Positions 46,276-59,600 of a stretch of DNA of 64,000 nucleotides are shown here, one piece after another (position 1 is the stretch's first letter; each line of letters begins with the position of its first letter). Source of the DNA: Cryptomeria japonica (lineage: Eukaryota > Streptophyta > Pinopsida > Cupressales > Cupressaceae); contig NC_081412.1 of the NCBI RefSeq assembly GCF_030272615.1, forward strand, positions 667,867,852-667,931,851. Direction: 5' to 3'. The translations under genes were made by a program, and so were the position numbers. Under the pieces are notes generated by a model, which ran no database searches, had not been told where the DNA came from, and was given only the letters and a program-made list of their open reading frames with translations.

Positions 46276-48933
46276 TATACCTAAGATCATCTCACAAGAA
46301 CAAGGGGGTTTTGTCCCGGGTAGGGAGACTATGGAAGGAGCCCTAGTAGCGCATGAGGTTTTACACTCTGTCCATGAGAGACAACAAGAAAATTTTGTTA
46401 TCAAACTTGATATGATTAAAGCATATGACCGGGTTAAATGGGAGTTCCTTTTTAAAGTATTATCAAAATTCGGTTTCTTAGACAAATGGTGCAAATGGAT
46501 CAAAAATTGTATCTTAGGCACACATTTTTCTATTCTAATAAATGGTCATCCCTCAGGGTTTTTTTAGGGTACATAGGGGATAAGACAAGGCGACCCTCTA
46601 TCACCCTTTCTCTTCATTCTCATGGCAGATGCCTTGAGCAGATACATCAATTTTTGATCTTCAAAAGAGCTTTGGCTGGGGGTCACCCTTCCAGGTACTT
46701 CAATAATAGTAAGTCACTCTCTCTTCGCTGATGACACATTGTTATTCAGCAAGTCTTCTCTAAAAGAAGCCAAGCTCATCAAGCAAACACTGGATATCTA
46801 CTCTTTTTCTTCGGGTCAGAAATTTAATGCTGCCAAGTCTAAGATTTTTATTTTCAACACACCTTCAATCTTATCACTAAGAATATGCAAGACTTTGGGC
46901 TTCTTAATGGACCAATTGCCATCCTCCTACCTTGGCATCCCCTTTTTTATGGGATCAAACAAACCATTCTATTGGTCTACTGTCATTGGTAGAATTTAGG
47001 CATGAATCTCAGCTTGGAAACTAAGGTGGCTTTCACTATCAAGTAGAATCCTTCTTATCAAGTCAGTGCTAACAACAATACCGAACTATTACATGTCTGT
47101 CCTCAAGGCTCCCTCATCCATCATCCAACAATTGCAGAAACTCGTAAGAGATTTTCTATGGAACAGTAATATGACAAATGAAAGGAAATCCCCTTAACCT
47201 CTCTGGAAAATATGTCATGCCAAAAATCCCAAGGGGGAGTGGGACTTCACAATTTGAAGCACCGCAATAAGGCCTTTGGAGGGAAACTGATTTGGAAAAT
47301 GTACACTAACCCAGTCTCCAAATGGTGCCAGATTATGCAAGCTAAATATTTGGACAACACTCAACTATCAAGAGTATTGACACTTTTAGACCCTCCAAAG
47401 GGGTCTGCTATTTGGAATTTCATGATGGATTCAAGGAATCTAATATCCAAGTATGTTTCATGGGAAATCAACAATGGTCTCAGTGCTAACTTCTAGACAG
47501 ACTCATGGTGTGGGCATCCTCCTATTGCTCAATCGAATAACATGGCAGATATTATGAATACGACCATAGCCCATTGGGGTACAAAATTGAGTGACTATGT
47601 GTCTGATGTAGAAATATTTTCAGGGAAAATAATCTGGAAAGATCCTACTCTTCTCCCAATATCCCTCCAGCAAGCTTCCTCATTGGTCAACATTTTATTG
47701 AATAGATCAGTTATCATGTCTAACATAGATGATGTGTTATTTTGGGCAGCTTCAAAATCAGGGCAATATTCAATCAAAGAAGGTTACAATGCCTTGCATC
47801 AGGGTTGCAACAGTAAGGCAAGTAGTCGGGCATACTCCTTCTGTTGGAATGACATTGTCTTACCAAAATCAGGTTGTTTTGTGTGGCTAACATTGAATAA
47901 AAGAATCTTAACAACAGATAGATTAGTAAAACTAGGCATTACACAAGCTTTTAATTGTGTATTTTGTGACTTAGAGGAAGAACCAATTGACCATTTATTT
48001 TTACACTGCTCCTTCACCTCCCAATGTTGGTTCTTCATCATGAATAAACTCCAACTCATGTTGCCCTTTCCGAAATCATTGTGGGATATGTTTAACTCTT
48101 GGCCTCTTTTATTCTCTACATCAACCTTCTCAGGTATTTGGAAATGTGCTCCTCCTCACATCATTTGGGCGATCTGGTGGGAGAGGAACAAAAGAATCTT
48201 TATAAAAACATCCTTTTCTCTGGATCAAGTTTTGATCAAATTGGAAAATTCGATTGCAGAAATCATAAACTCTTCTCTTACAAATTCCAAGGACATCCAG
48301 TCATTTACCCGGTGGGATAAGGCAATTGCGAAATCCCGACATGGTATTATTTTGCCAATAGGGATTCCCCTGAACTGGTCTTCAGTCCATGTGAAAGACA
48401 GACCGTCCATAAAATGGACATCCCCAGCTCCAATTTTTTTTAAGATCAACTTTGACAGCTCTTCTCGTGGAAACCCAAGGAAATCGGGAATTGGAGTTTG
48501 CATACGAGACCATTTTGGCAAAATGCGTTCTTTTCAAGCTTCACCCATCCCTTTGGGTACTAATAACTTGGCAGAAGCAAATACCTTACTAATTGGTCTG
48601 GTGTTAGCATGGAAGTGTGGCCTCTCCAATATACACATAGAAGGGGATTCTTTAGTCATTATCAACTCAATTACCGCAAAAAGATCTAAGACCTAGGAGC
48701 TATCTTATGTTCTGAAGCATACCTTGGATCTTCTTGATACTTTTTCAGACTACTCTGTCAGTCACATACTAAGAGAGGGCAACTCTGTTGCTGACTTGTT
48801 AGCAAACATGGGCTATGATGGCATTTCCGTGGAGTCGATTGCAATTCCTACTAAACTGTCTTCTTTTTCCAAATTGCTCGAAATAGTACAAAAGGAAAGT
48901 ACAACACTCTTATCACAAGCTACTTCCTATTAA
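46276..48933 (+). pseudogene. LINE ORF2 remnant: reverse transcriptase, zf-RVT and RNase H
   Basis: RT starts at EQGGFVPGRETMEGAL and shows VIKLDMIKAYDRVKWEF (about 46403), GIRQGDPLSPF (about 46578) and FADDTLLFS (about 46724). The thumb region follows, then a zf-RVT Cys/His segment (CVFCDLEEEPIDHLFLHCSF, about 47960-48015) and an RNase H domain (KINFDSSSRGNPRKSGIG; NNLAEANTLL; IEGDSLVIIN; GNSVADLLANMGY, 48445-48820). Stops (PSGFF-TAG-GT-TAG-GIRQ; GLSANF-TAG) and a frameshift near 46640 inactivate the RT part, while zf-RVT to RNase H is open for 384 codons (47542-48696). The endonuclease is absent through 5' truncation. Confidence 0.9.
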
Positions 48934-49274
48934 ATACTCGCATGCAAGCACATAACCAATGTCGGTAAACAAGAAGGCTGACAGGACACTTGCATTTATG
49001 CTTTTAAATGCATTTTGTAGATGGTATGTATGGAACTTTAGTGCGAAGTACCCAAGGATTCTCAATACGTCACTTCACATGGGGCAAAACAGAACTTAGG
49101 CCTCTCACACATCCCCTTGACTATATTACGGTCACAAAATTAATGCAAGGATCGCAAACATGATCCTAAAATCTAATCATTCATTGCACTTTGAGATGGT
49201 AATTTTTGTTTATAAATGGAACCAGCTTGCTCTTACACACAGTTCTCAGCTGAAATTTTCAAAAATTTAAATTT

Positions 49275-50071
49275 TTGAATTATCATAGTGCTTTGCAATA
49301 TGGAAAACGATTCTTGCGGAGGATGCAGGAAAATTCACTGGGAGTATATGCCATGGAACGAACGGATTTCAGTGCAAATTCTAGAACCTTCAGCGGCTTT
49401 CATGGACACATCAATCACAGGGACCTTGACCAACTTTTTCTGTTACACAATCCACAATTGAGAAGAGCTGTCAAAGACTTCATCGGTGAGGAGATTTTAT
49501 CCCCGCAAGCTAAAAGGATTATGTATCCCCATCAACTTCTCAGTTCCTTTCTATCAAATGCTTCAGATCTCTTGGAATATATTCCTCTGCTGGAATTAGT
49601 ATTCTTCAAGTTGGTAAGACAAGATGTGCTTCCCCCGACCCATTCCATGAAGCCCTGGCAAAATATAATCTATGGAAGGGGTTGCCTCTCCTTGGTGGCC
49701 TCTTTCCACATCACTTTATTCAATCTAGCCATGTTTACATGGTACTCTATGACTGAATAAAGCATGCCCTTGAACGGCAAAATTTTCGCCATGTGAAGAA
49801 TAGCTTGCATCAATTCGGTAGACAATTGGATGACCACATTGTACATAGAGTCAAAATTAAAGTTGGGGCTCTAATGGAAATCCTAGAAATAGAAAATGTT
49901 GACCCCTGTTTGCAAATATCACAACCTGTCGAAAGGGCACAGACTACAGATAGGGTTCCAGACCTCAACATACCGGTGCAGGATGAAGTCATGGGATGGA
50001 CTACTTCCCTTCTACCTGCTTTCAATGCCCGTACAATTCAGACCCAAGAAGACACTACCATGAACGAGTAA
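49275..50071 (+). pseudogene. Extra ORF downstream of LINE RNase H, unrecognised (about 260 codons with one frameshift)
   Basis: Two ORFs, 49275-49760 and 49793-50071, become one reading frame if a single 1-nt shift near 49757 is ignored (...TWYSMTE, then IKHALERQNFRHVKNSLHQF). The first part has a helical look (DLDQLFLLHNPQLRRAVKDF, LLEYIPLLELVFFKLVRQ) and possible membrane-like stretches; the second ends with an acidic, Thr/Gln-rich tail (VPDLNIPVQDEVMG). There is no zinc finger or catalytic motif I recognise. It lies between the RNase H domain and the LINE tail, so it is either a third LINE ORF or transduced host DNA. I cannot name a function. Confidence 0.5.
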
Positions 50072-50685
50072 AGTTATTCCGGCTTTGTTTTTTGCTACCC
50101 AAAATATGCTCTTTTTTTACGGGTGGAAAATCTAACGGCAACCGAACCGATAGAGGAGTCATCTTCTTTGCTTGTCGACTAGCACCGGTATTGGAGGCTT
50201 TTCTTTTTATGAACCGGTCATAAGGACACCATATCGGTATCAAAGCACCGATACAACATAATCGGAAACCGGTTGTCGCAACTCATCAGTGCTCCGACAA
50301 TCAGATTCACGCTTCTCAGTCACCACAGTAATCGGTTAAGGGGGTTTGGTTATTTTTGGTTTACTCTGGTCTCGTCCTGACCGGTTATTCTCTTTTTGGC
50401 CCATAAGAGACTCATTTTATGGGCAGTCCCTATTTATCTCTCTGGATCGGGTGGCTTCTTCCAATAGCCTCCTTCCTTCTTCTTCACTGTATCTGAGCAA
50501 GGATATAGGGTTTTCTTTCTGGTGCTTTCCCTATTGAGCTCTTGAATCAGTTTTCTTATTAATATATATATTAGTGGCTTGCCACTTTTGTTTAAAAATA
50601 AATAAAAAATTATATATTATATGTATATACACATATTATATATACAATATCATATTATACACACTCCCAAAATTTAAACAAAAGT

Positions 50686-50822
50686 AGCACGTATGTGCTG
50701 TTTATAGTAAAAACAATGCGTACACATTGTTTATAGTTAAGATAGAGCGTGCATACTTCTTACACTATAAGTACCCCGTACGCGCTTTTTATACCATTGG
50801 TACCCCTTACGCGCTTTTGACT
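50686..50822. repeat. Right subterminal repeats of element B
   Basis: GCACGTATGTGCTG (50686), ATGCGTACACATTG (50713), GAGCGTGCATACTT (50746), TACCCCGTACGCGCTTTTTA (50772) and TACCCCTTACGCGCTTTT (50800). Together with 45408-45680 this was one array before the LINE and satellite separated the parts. Confidence 0.85.
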
Positions 50823-51631
50823 GTTTAGGCTTGGAAATATGCCCAGATGAAAAAGCTACGGTTTGGAAGTTTGATTTCCCTCCATTTCCCTCCTTTTTGA
50901 CATGTTTTATTTTATCAACTTGGTTTCTCGACTTTGTCATCATCAAGTTTACACTTCATCAAGTGGGTATTTCTAAAATTGCCACCATATTTTCACCCAT
51001 CTTGTGAGCTTTCTAACCATATAATTTTTTTAAAATTTGAACAACAATAACATTATTATTGAATTTCTTTTACCAGTATATCCATAGTTCTCACAAAAAT
51101 ACGTGCACCATTTTTTTAATAACTTTTGATATACTTATCCAAATTTTTAAAAAATTATATATTATTGTAGTGCACTTGATTCTTTACATTAATTTTTTTT
51201 TTCTATTTTCGATTTTTTTTAGTGCAACTTATGCTTCGCGCACGAACATGTATCTAATTTTTTAGGATGTGATCGATTGGAAAAATCATTAAAAAAAAAT
51301 ACTCAATAAAAAATTACAAAAAAATACACATCTTCTAGTGCTCACTCTTAACTATCTTTCTACCAAAGGATTTGTCAAAATACTAAATATAACTATGACT
51401 TTTTTTATGCGCACGTTAGACACTATGTTATGTTTTTCAGAAAAAAATCAAGGTTTGTTTTTCGTGGGCAAATGATTTGACCCCCTTAATATTATCCAAT
51501 TTTGAAAAAGTTTAGTAGTTTGGAAACTAGATTCATAGTACTACAATATTTGTTCTTTGATTATCTTCATATCTTGAGTGGATGACATTCAAATTTTGCC
51601 TCGAAGTTCAGGTTCACCTAATTTCAGAAAA
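50823..51631. other. Right arm of element B, no gene seen
   Basis: AT-rich, with poly-A and poly-T runs, no ORF of interest and no subterminal motif copies recognised. Confidence 0.5.
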
Positions 51632-51683
51632 AAAGTGTCCACTTATACCCCCCTTTTTTACCACCATCTTTGTGCACTTACCC
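51632..51683 (-). repeat. Right terminal inverted repeat of element B
   Basis: Complement begins GGGTAAGTGCACAAAGATGG, matching the left end, with a 10-nt insertion (GGGGGTATAA region) before the shared GTGGACAC. Directly followed by TTGA (51684-51687). Confidence 0.9.
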
Positions 51684-54600
51684 TTGAATTCTCTAACCAA
51701 TATGATGTTTATCGACATATATGTGTTAATTTGCATACTAACAATGTTTTGCAAGAATGTAACATAAATGCTCCACCAACATGTTCAAAGGAATTCATAT
51801 CTAGCATCTTATGCAAAAGAGTGGATGATAAACTATATTGCAAGAAGTGCTACTTGGATGGCACATGTGTTCATTGCGGTGGCTTGCAACATTTAAAAAA
51901 TTGTTAACATATGGAGAGTACATACATAATTTGAAATGAATTAGTGGAATTCAAAAAATAGAAGACAATGGAATACATGCTAAAAGATGGCAACGAAGCA
52001 AAAAGGTGTGAATTGGTTAGTGAAAACATTCTAGTGTATTGGTTTATGGGTATATTTTGTGAGAATATAGTGCATGAGTATGCAAGGCATAACAATCAAG
52101 CTTTATGGTTGGAATCACAATTCAAGTTATGAAAGGGCACATTTCTACTTGATGCAATCGTTTTGGTTGTTGACTTTGTAGACAACTACACACTACAACC
52201 ACATAATGAGGTGCAATCACAATATTACAACTAAACACAAGTTTCTATATTTGTGCATATAGAATTCATTCATGCATGTGATAGTATGGATGAGGAAAGG
52301 AATAATTGAGGGAGTCTTTTTACATCAACGATGATCACACACACTCTAAAGAGTTTGTGCAAGCTTGTTTTTAGATATTCCACCATGATTTGGCTAGTAG
52401 GGGCATATCATTTCGTTGGTATATTATATGGTGAGATAATTGTCCATCACAATTCAAGAATTCTCAGATATTTTATTGGTTGAGTAGGATGCAGAAGTTC
52501 ATTGGTTTCAACATACATGGACTTTCTCAGACGCTGGGCATGGAAAGGGGGAGCATGATGGTGCAGGAGCATGTATAAAAGTACTTTAGCCTGAGAAGAG
52601 TTAAAGTACAAAGAGAACACAAACTTGAAAGATGTGAAATAAATTGTCGAATGGTGCAATGCTATGATGAGTCTAGGTAATGAAGGTAAGTCTTAAGTTT
52701 GTAAATTATTTTGGTTGGTAGATGGTGATGGTATGATGAAAGAATAAGTATCTGGTAGAATACTGAGAGGGGGGGTGAATCAGTATATTAAAAAACTGAT
52801 ACAAAGTTCTCAAGCTCAAACTCATTCAAACAAAGTAAACATATCTTAGTCAAGATCAATATTCTTAGGAATACTTGACATTAACTGGTTTAACTGTTAT
52901 GACAACTTTTAACAGTAAACACCTTCAATCTTGTAAACATCAACAATGCTTAATCTTAACTCAACATATTCATCTCTCAATGCTTCTACTTAACACGCCT
53001 TATCAGAAATTAACCAAATCAACAAATAAGATCACAACTACAAAAGCATTCACCACTTGACACAAATGTTTATACGTGGAAAACCCAAATAGGTAAAAAC
53101 TACAGTGAGATGGGACTCACAAGGATAGCTATTTGAACTCTTTTGAAGTTCGCCCTGTTAGGAGCCAAAGCCTGTTAGAGCTTTACAATAAGTCCTGTTA
53201 AGAACTAATTCCAGTTAGGAATCACCCAGTTAAGGGATTTACAAATATGCCTTGTTAGAAGCACAATACCCTATTAGGGGTAACCTCGTTGGAGGATTTA
53301 AGAATCCAAGCTAATGGACCACCTTGTTAGAGGATTTAATGAGTAAAGAGCTTACCCAGTTAAGGGATTTTACTTCTGTTGTAATTGTTAGAAAACAACA
53401 GGTTTTCTTGATCTGTCTAAGTAGCACTACATTTGCTTGATCATATCCTTCTAAGCTTCAATCTGCCTTCACTCAAAAATGTAGATCCATTCACTGGTTG
53501 GGTAACCGCACACTCAACAGGTTTTCTACCAATCTTTCCAACAACCTTTACAAACAACTTCATCGACCTTAAATACAAATCAATTAGGTCGGTAACGCAA
53601 CAAAATCCTAATTCTCATCATTGTGATTACAAACAAGTCGGTTCAATCTTGACTGTTAGAAATCATGACGATCTCTTCACATTCTTCAAGACAATTCCAA
53701 CCGCTCCATGATCACTACTCCATTGGACTTTGTAACTCATCACACACTATGCATTAAATGCAATCCTCTTTGCTCCTTCCCTAGACAATAAGCAAACGCG
53801 CCAAACCAATTTGAATTTATCCTCATATAATGATCACACGTGTCTCTATCAATACCGCTCATCAGATAATAAACCAACAAACTTGATCGATTAGGGTTTA
53901 ATAGCTGATAGGGTTTACCGGTTACATTACATAGAAAGTTTTGACCCTTTACACCGGTTCAACTCACAAACTTTACATACCGGTTACAACATCATCTACA
54001 ACTCTCTTTTTACTAGTTACTAGCCAATATCAACAAGAACATGAATACCTTTTACTGGTTCAATTGACATCACTGACAACATATCATTAATGCAATCTCT
54101 ATGCAAAATGCCAGTAAACTCAAAATGCCAACAGATGATACTAACATTGCAAAATTCGGGCATTGTTGTACATTGACAAGATCGAGTGAGCTACACTCTT
54201 TCTGAAGCTCTAATGCAAGTTCATGGAGTATCCATATGTGATGAATGACATGTTATTTTTCTTCATGTATAGATCAAGCTTGGAATGAGTGTGAGTTAGA
54301 GGAGTGGGTGGATGAATGGTGTATAAGGCCTCTAATCCCGCTTGAGAGACATCGACCTCAAGTGCGCTACAACTGACATAGATGGGAGAATCAGTTGACT
54401 TTGATCATGTTTTAGATCTAGTCCAACCAAGTAAATTATCCACATGCAAATTTTATATACTTCAATATTTTACCTTAAGTTTTTGCTAAATTCATCTCAT
54501 TTGATCATTGCAGGGCATGTTTATGCAGTTTTGCAGCTAAAGACAATGAAGAAGGAACAATTTATTATTTGTGTCATTATGTGGAGACATAAATGAAATT

Positions 54601-54897
54601 GGATGGACCTATGGTAGATGGAGAAAATATTGACTACCTTGCAGGATCATTGGTTGTTACTGGTACATGGCTTAGAAGGTACCGAGTGAAGAAGTCTAAC
54701 TTGTGGTTGTTCGATGACTTCAAGACACATAGGAAGATTCTTCATTATTCTAACCTTGTTGTGGCATCAAATGTTCATTTGATCAAATATGGGGGTGGAC
54801 CAGTGAACAAGAACCTATGGAAGGTTCGTGAGTTTGAACAAGTGGCAATAATTGGCACAATAAAGAGTAGAGTTGTTCGAGATGGTTCATTGGATTA
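51684..54897 (+). pseudogene. Element A transposase-like gene, 3' portion
   Basis: Resumes exactly where 37425 stops: EFSNQYDVYRHICVNLHTNN against B's EFSMHYDIFRHIFSTLHTND. Continues with NINAPP, a Cys cluster (CYLDGTCVHCGGLQ), VVDFVDNYTLQPHNEVQSQ (first catalytic Asp candidate present, about 52170), DNCPSQFKNSQIFYW (about 52440), GHGKGEHDGAGACIK (about 52540), a GTAAGT donor at 52686, the solo LTR, then CELEEWVDEWCIRPLIPL (about 54290) and the C-terminal block SLVVTGTWLRRYRVKKSNLW...LWKVREF, open for 101 codons (54593-54897). Multiple stops and shifts. The same exon order as B supports a shared gene model. Confidence 0.8.
52737..54133 (-). repeat. Solo LTR of the copia-A family in element A
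   Basis: On the minus strand it begins TGTTGGCATTTTGAG and has the same C-rich tract near its end as copia-A's LTR. About 1,397 bp, close to the 1,440 bp of that LTR. No internal copia sequence is attached, so it is a solo LTR. Flanks TATGA and GATGA are compatible with a decayed 5-bp duplication. It lies between the GTAAGT donor at 52686 and sequence matching the end of B's short intron. Confidence 0.78.
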
Positions 54898-55199
54898 AAT
54901 GTAAATGCAAAGTAATGCCAATCATATTTGGATATATGTATATATGACTTGTATATTTGAACATATGAAATACTTGAGGCATTGTAATATCAAATGCCTT
55001 TACGAGATACTTATGTGCAATATAAATTTATTTTCCAATGATTGAGACACTTAGTGTTACAATTGAGGTGTGATTATTGTAATAAAATCTAAAAGTGCTG
55101 TATTGTAATAATGTTGCATGATTTGTCACTTTTTTGCCCTAACTTCCTTAATGCACTTGATAAATAGGCTTAAAAATCATAATATGACTTTCATTTTTC

Positions 55200-55540
55200 T
55201 TGTTGTGGGTGCGAACCGTTAGTGTGAGCACATCTAGGAGGTTGAGTTGATGCTAGGAATGCCTCTGTTTGGCCCACCAACTCGCTTGATCATTCTAGGC
55301 CATACCCTACCGATGAATTACCTTAAGTGCTCAAAGTGTGAAAATTGTCAAATTTTGATAATGCATTTTTTGGAATCTATGACACACACAAATGAGCCAT
55401 CTGATCCAATAGGGTCTTGTGAGGCCACTCTAAAAAAACCTCTCTTGGTTTAGGAAAACTCGCATCCATTTCCCTGTGGCGACACTTTTTATGTTGCAAC
55501 AAAAAGCATTAGATGCATTCAATAAAAAGTTGCATACATA
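55200..55540 (+). repeat. Diverged single unit of the 360-bp repeat, downstream of A
   Basis: Matches the B tandem unit in several blocks: TTGATGCTAGGAATGC, CATACCCTACC, AATTGTCAAATTTTGATA and GGTCTTGTGAGGC. Same plus-strand orientation as in B although the two transposase genes point opposite ways. Between 54898 and 55200 there is only AT-rich sequence. Confidence 0.7.
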
Positions 55541-55665
55541 CATACATACATATATGTATGAATATACATATGTATATATACATACATATATGTATGAATA
55601 TACATATGTATATATACATACATACGTGTATATATGTACACACACATACAAACATATACATATAT
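55540..55665. repeat. TACATA/TATG microsatellite with a duplicated unit of about 44 bp
   Basis: The string ATACATATATGTATGAATAT with flanking CATATGTATATATA occurs twice in a row. ORFs here are artefacts. Confidence 0.85.
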
Positions 55666-56618
55666 GTTTGTATAAATGTCATCATTATTTTTCTCATTTG
55701 TATATTTGCTTATACTTCTATCTTGACATTTTTTTATGAATTTATCTTTATGTTTATATATATTATTATATCCATATGTTTATACTTATGTTTAGGTTTA
55801 TCTCTAGATTGTATATATATAGTTTATTTAAGTTTTATATTTTATTGCTTTTAGTTTACTTTGTTGTGTTATTGTATTTGTTATCTTATATCTTTATCAT
55901 TATTTGTTAACTCTTTTGTTCATTTTTTATTTGTATTATTGTGTTATTAGATTTATTTGTCAATATATGTTAATATATATTTTACTAATTTATTAATAAT
56001 TTTACTTCTTTCATATTATTAATATACATTGTTAATTTATTTATTAGATATTATTCTTGTAAATTTTTTTTTTTATATATATAATTAGATATATACTTGT
56101 TCGGTAATTTTCATTGGGTCTCTCATGCCCTAATTTTATCCATCTTTATTATTCCCCTCTTATACAGATGGAAACATGGGCACGTTTTCAGATACCCAAT
56201 TTCCCAGCCACAAACTCTCAGGAGAAATAAAACCACCCATCTAAATCAATTTCGCATTACTTGAATTCAATTCTATATTCTATAAATACAGAGACAATCA
56301 ACAAGAATTCCACTTCTACACAAAACTCTTCTATTACAGAGATAATCAGCTATATTTTATAATCAAGATTGTCTATTACAGATTCTGAAGACATAACATT
56401 ACAAACAAATTTGTAGTCGCCCTCAGTTGTGTCTCTGCTAAATTTTTGTCTTCCAATGCTAAAATACATTAAGCCTTGTATATTACAGTGGTAACAATTA
56501 TGGATTGTTTGACAAGATAAAATACTGGAAACAATTATGGATTGTTTCCTTTTAAATATGAGCAACAATGCAAATCTTAAGTACATATCTATGACAAGAG
56601 TGAGCATTAGTTTCAGAT
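55666..56618. other. AT-rich spacer and 3' flank of the receptor gene
   Basis: Very AT-rich to about 56150, then ordinary sequence that may include the 3' untranslated region of the gene at 56619. No other gene seen. Confidence 0.5.
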
Positions 56619-59600
56619 TCATTGTTCCATAAGATAAAAGATAAAATTGTCTATGAGAGCAAAGCATATGTATCTCCATTTTATGTGGAAACATAACACT
56701 GCAATCACAAGAGCAAATCCCACTCCATAACTTAACCCAAGTCCCACAGCCCACCATTGATCCATTACAACATCTCCATCCGCATCTCCATCTTCATCTG
56801 CACTTGTATTATTGTGATTCTCTCTGCTACCCATTGATCTATTACTCAGTGTTTTATTTTCAAGGGGAGGTCCATGAAGATGGGGATTTCCTAGAAAAGA
56901 AGAAGCCTCAAATGTTGAAAATTGCTTCCCCTGCGGTATTAATCCAGAAAGCATGTTGTTGGAAAGATTCAATACTTCAAGAAATGTGAGATTTAAAAGC
57001 TGAGAAGGAATATTTCCTGATAGCTTGTTTTCTGATAGATCTAGAGATTCCAAGTAATCCATGGCTCCCATTGATTCTGGGATTGAGCCACTCAGATTAT
57101 TTTTTGATATGTTGAGAGAAATTAATCCTGCAAGGAGTCCCAATTCTGAAGGAATGTTGCCTGACAACTTATTACGCGAGAGATCTATGAACTTGTCTGC
57201 TCTAATTATCTTCTCGTATAGAGTTTCCCTTCCTTTTATCCAAATGGTTACTTCATCAACAAATTTGAGTTCATAACTTGAATAAGCATCAGCACTTCCT
57301 GAAAGTACTGGATGTGGCACATCGAAACTTTGAGAATGATTGACCATAGCATATAACTTGCTAACATCTGGAGGAATACTTCCTGTTAATTGATTTCCAG
57401 GTAAATCTAAAATCTGAAGATTTTGCATCCGGAACAACTGAACTGGAATTCTATTAGCAAACTTATTAGAAGCTAAACTAAGAATTCTTAAATCTGTTAG
57501 CCTTTCAATCCAAGTAGGAATGCTACCTTCAAATTTATTTTTCCCCAAATCAAGTACTTGGAGATGTGTACAATTTGCAATGGATGAAGGAATAATACCT
57601 TGCAACTTATTGCCATTGAGATTAAGTGTATGAAGATCAATCAAATTTCCCAACTCCTTTGGAATCTTCCCTTGCAAAACATTTTGAGCTAAATTTAAAA
57701 CTGTTAATCCAGAACATGTTCCAATGTTTGCTGGAATCTTACCAATCAGCTTGTTCTTTGACAAGTCCAAAGCGCCATAATTACCAGTTGAATATCGCAG
57801 GAAACATATAGAACTTGGAATTTGTCCAGTCAGATTATTCCCTGACAATGATACAGAGACTGGTATATCAATTTTTGCAGGAATAGAGCCATTAAACCCA
57901 TTATCAGATAGATCTAATATTTCTGAAGCAAAATCCAGAGCAGGAAGAGAACCATATAATCTGTTGCTGTGCAGGTCCACCACATGAAAACCATTAGATA
58001 TCTTCTGGGGTAGACAACCTTCCAATTGATTATTTGAAAGATTGAGATATTGAAGATAGGGAAGATCCCATAGCCACGAAGGAAGATTTCCCACAATGTT
58101 GTTATCTGAAAGATCTAGCCTTTCCAACTGATATTGCTGGGACAAAAATGCAGGTAAGTCGCCTTCTATATTGCAAGACCCCAATCCAAGGCCTTCCAGG
58201 TGGGCAAACTGAGGAACCAAGCTTGGAGAGATGTTAATGAGAAGCTGATTTTCAGAAAGGTGAAATTCCCTAAGGCGGGTTAGATTTTCAAGTAGCTGAA
58301 GTGAAAGTTTGCCTGTTAATTCATTGGAAGAAAGTGACAATACTTCCAGATTTGAAATGGAATCAGGAATTGTTCCTGACAGCTGGTTATGGTCTAGAAC
58401 AAACTCCCTTAATGTTGGAAGCTGACAGAGAGACGGCGGAATATGACCACTTAACCGGTTGTGACTAATGTGCAGATATTTAAGGGACGAAAAGTTGCCA
58501 AAAGAGGATGGTATACTGCCCTCAAAATTGTTATGCGACAGATCGATAGACTCAAGGGATAAAAAGTTGCTAAAAGAGGATGGTATACTGCCCTCCAAAT
58601 TGTTATACCTCAGATTTATGGCCTTCAGTTTTGAAAAGTTTGCAATAGACTGCGGAAATGCTCCTCCTAGATTGCACTCAGAAAGAGATAGCACAACTAG
58701 TGAGGAAGAATGGCCTAGAATGAAAGAAAGGTTTCCTTTTAACTCAAAATTTGTGTCAAGCACAAGATAGCTCATTCTTGAACGGGCCAAGAAATTGGAA
58801 GGTATGGAATCATATAGATAACAGTTACTGAGATCAAGTGAAACCAATGAGGACGCGTTCGCAAACCAAGACGATAGTTCAAACGGGAAATAATTAGAGC
58901 CTATATGCAGATGTGATAAACGGGTGAGGTTTGAGAGATCTGGAATATTACCCGAGAGCTCACAATCATAGAGGTAAATCTTGGTAAGATTGGGAAGACC
59001 ACTAAGGGCCCCACCCCAATGCTCAGACGCCATTGTCAAGTTCACTCTCGTCATTACTAAAAATTCCAAGCTTCTTAGATTTCTGACCCATACATCAAAC
59101 TTATTACTATTCAAGGTGTTACTACATGACATATGCAAATGACGCAGGCTTGACATATTTCCCATCTCCAAAGGGACTTCGCCTCCAAATCCAGCATTTG
59201 ACAAGCTAAGAAATGTAAGCTTCTGCAGTTTTGACAATTGGGAAGGAATAGAAATACCTTGAAAGTTAATCCCGCTGAGATCCAAGTGCTGTAGATGCTG
59301 CAGATTAAACAGCGACGGACGAAGCTCCCTACTAGAACTATCTTCAGTGAGTGTGAAGGCATCATATGTGTCAAGGCCCTGGTCAGTACTTACATCAAGT
59401 CGGATGACATGTGATGTATGATATTCACAGGCAACGCCCTCCCACTCGCAACAGTTGAATCCCCGCCAAGAGGATAAACGAGCTGAGGAAAGATTAAGAC
59501 CAGCCTTGAAATCCAGCAAGTAATTTCTCTCATCTTGCAAACATGATTTTGAAAATGGAAATTGAATTATTATCCAAATCAACAAAAACGCAGAACCCAG

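Larger units (their letters stand above)
46276..50605 (+). mobile_element. 5'-truncated L1-type LINE inserted in element B's right arm
   Basis: Begins abruptly inside RT and ends with the plant-LINE-like tail GTGGCTTGCCACTTTTGTTT followed by A-rich sequence. Lies within TA-rich DNA, so a target duplication cannot be recognised. Inserted between two parts of B's subterminal array. Confidence 0.85.

Noticed and set aside
55430-55854. ORFs of Tyr/Ile/His repeats
   Set aside because: Produced by the TACATA microsatellite; no protein signal.
56350-56757. A 135-codon minus-strand ORF overlapping the RLP gene's 3' end
   Set aside because: Different frame over the RLP C-terminal codons and the 3' flank; no domain.
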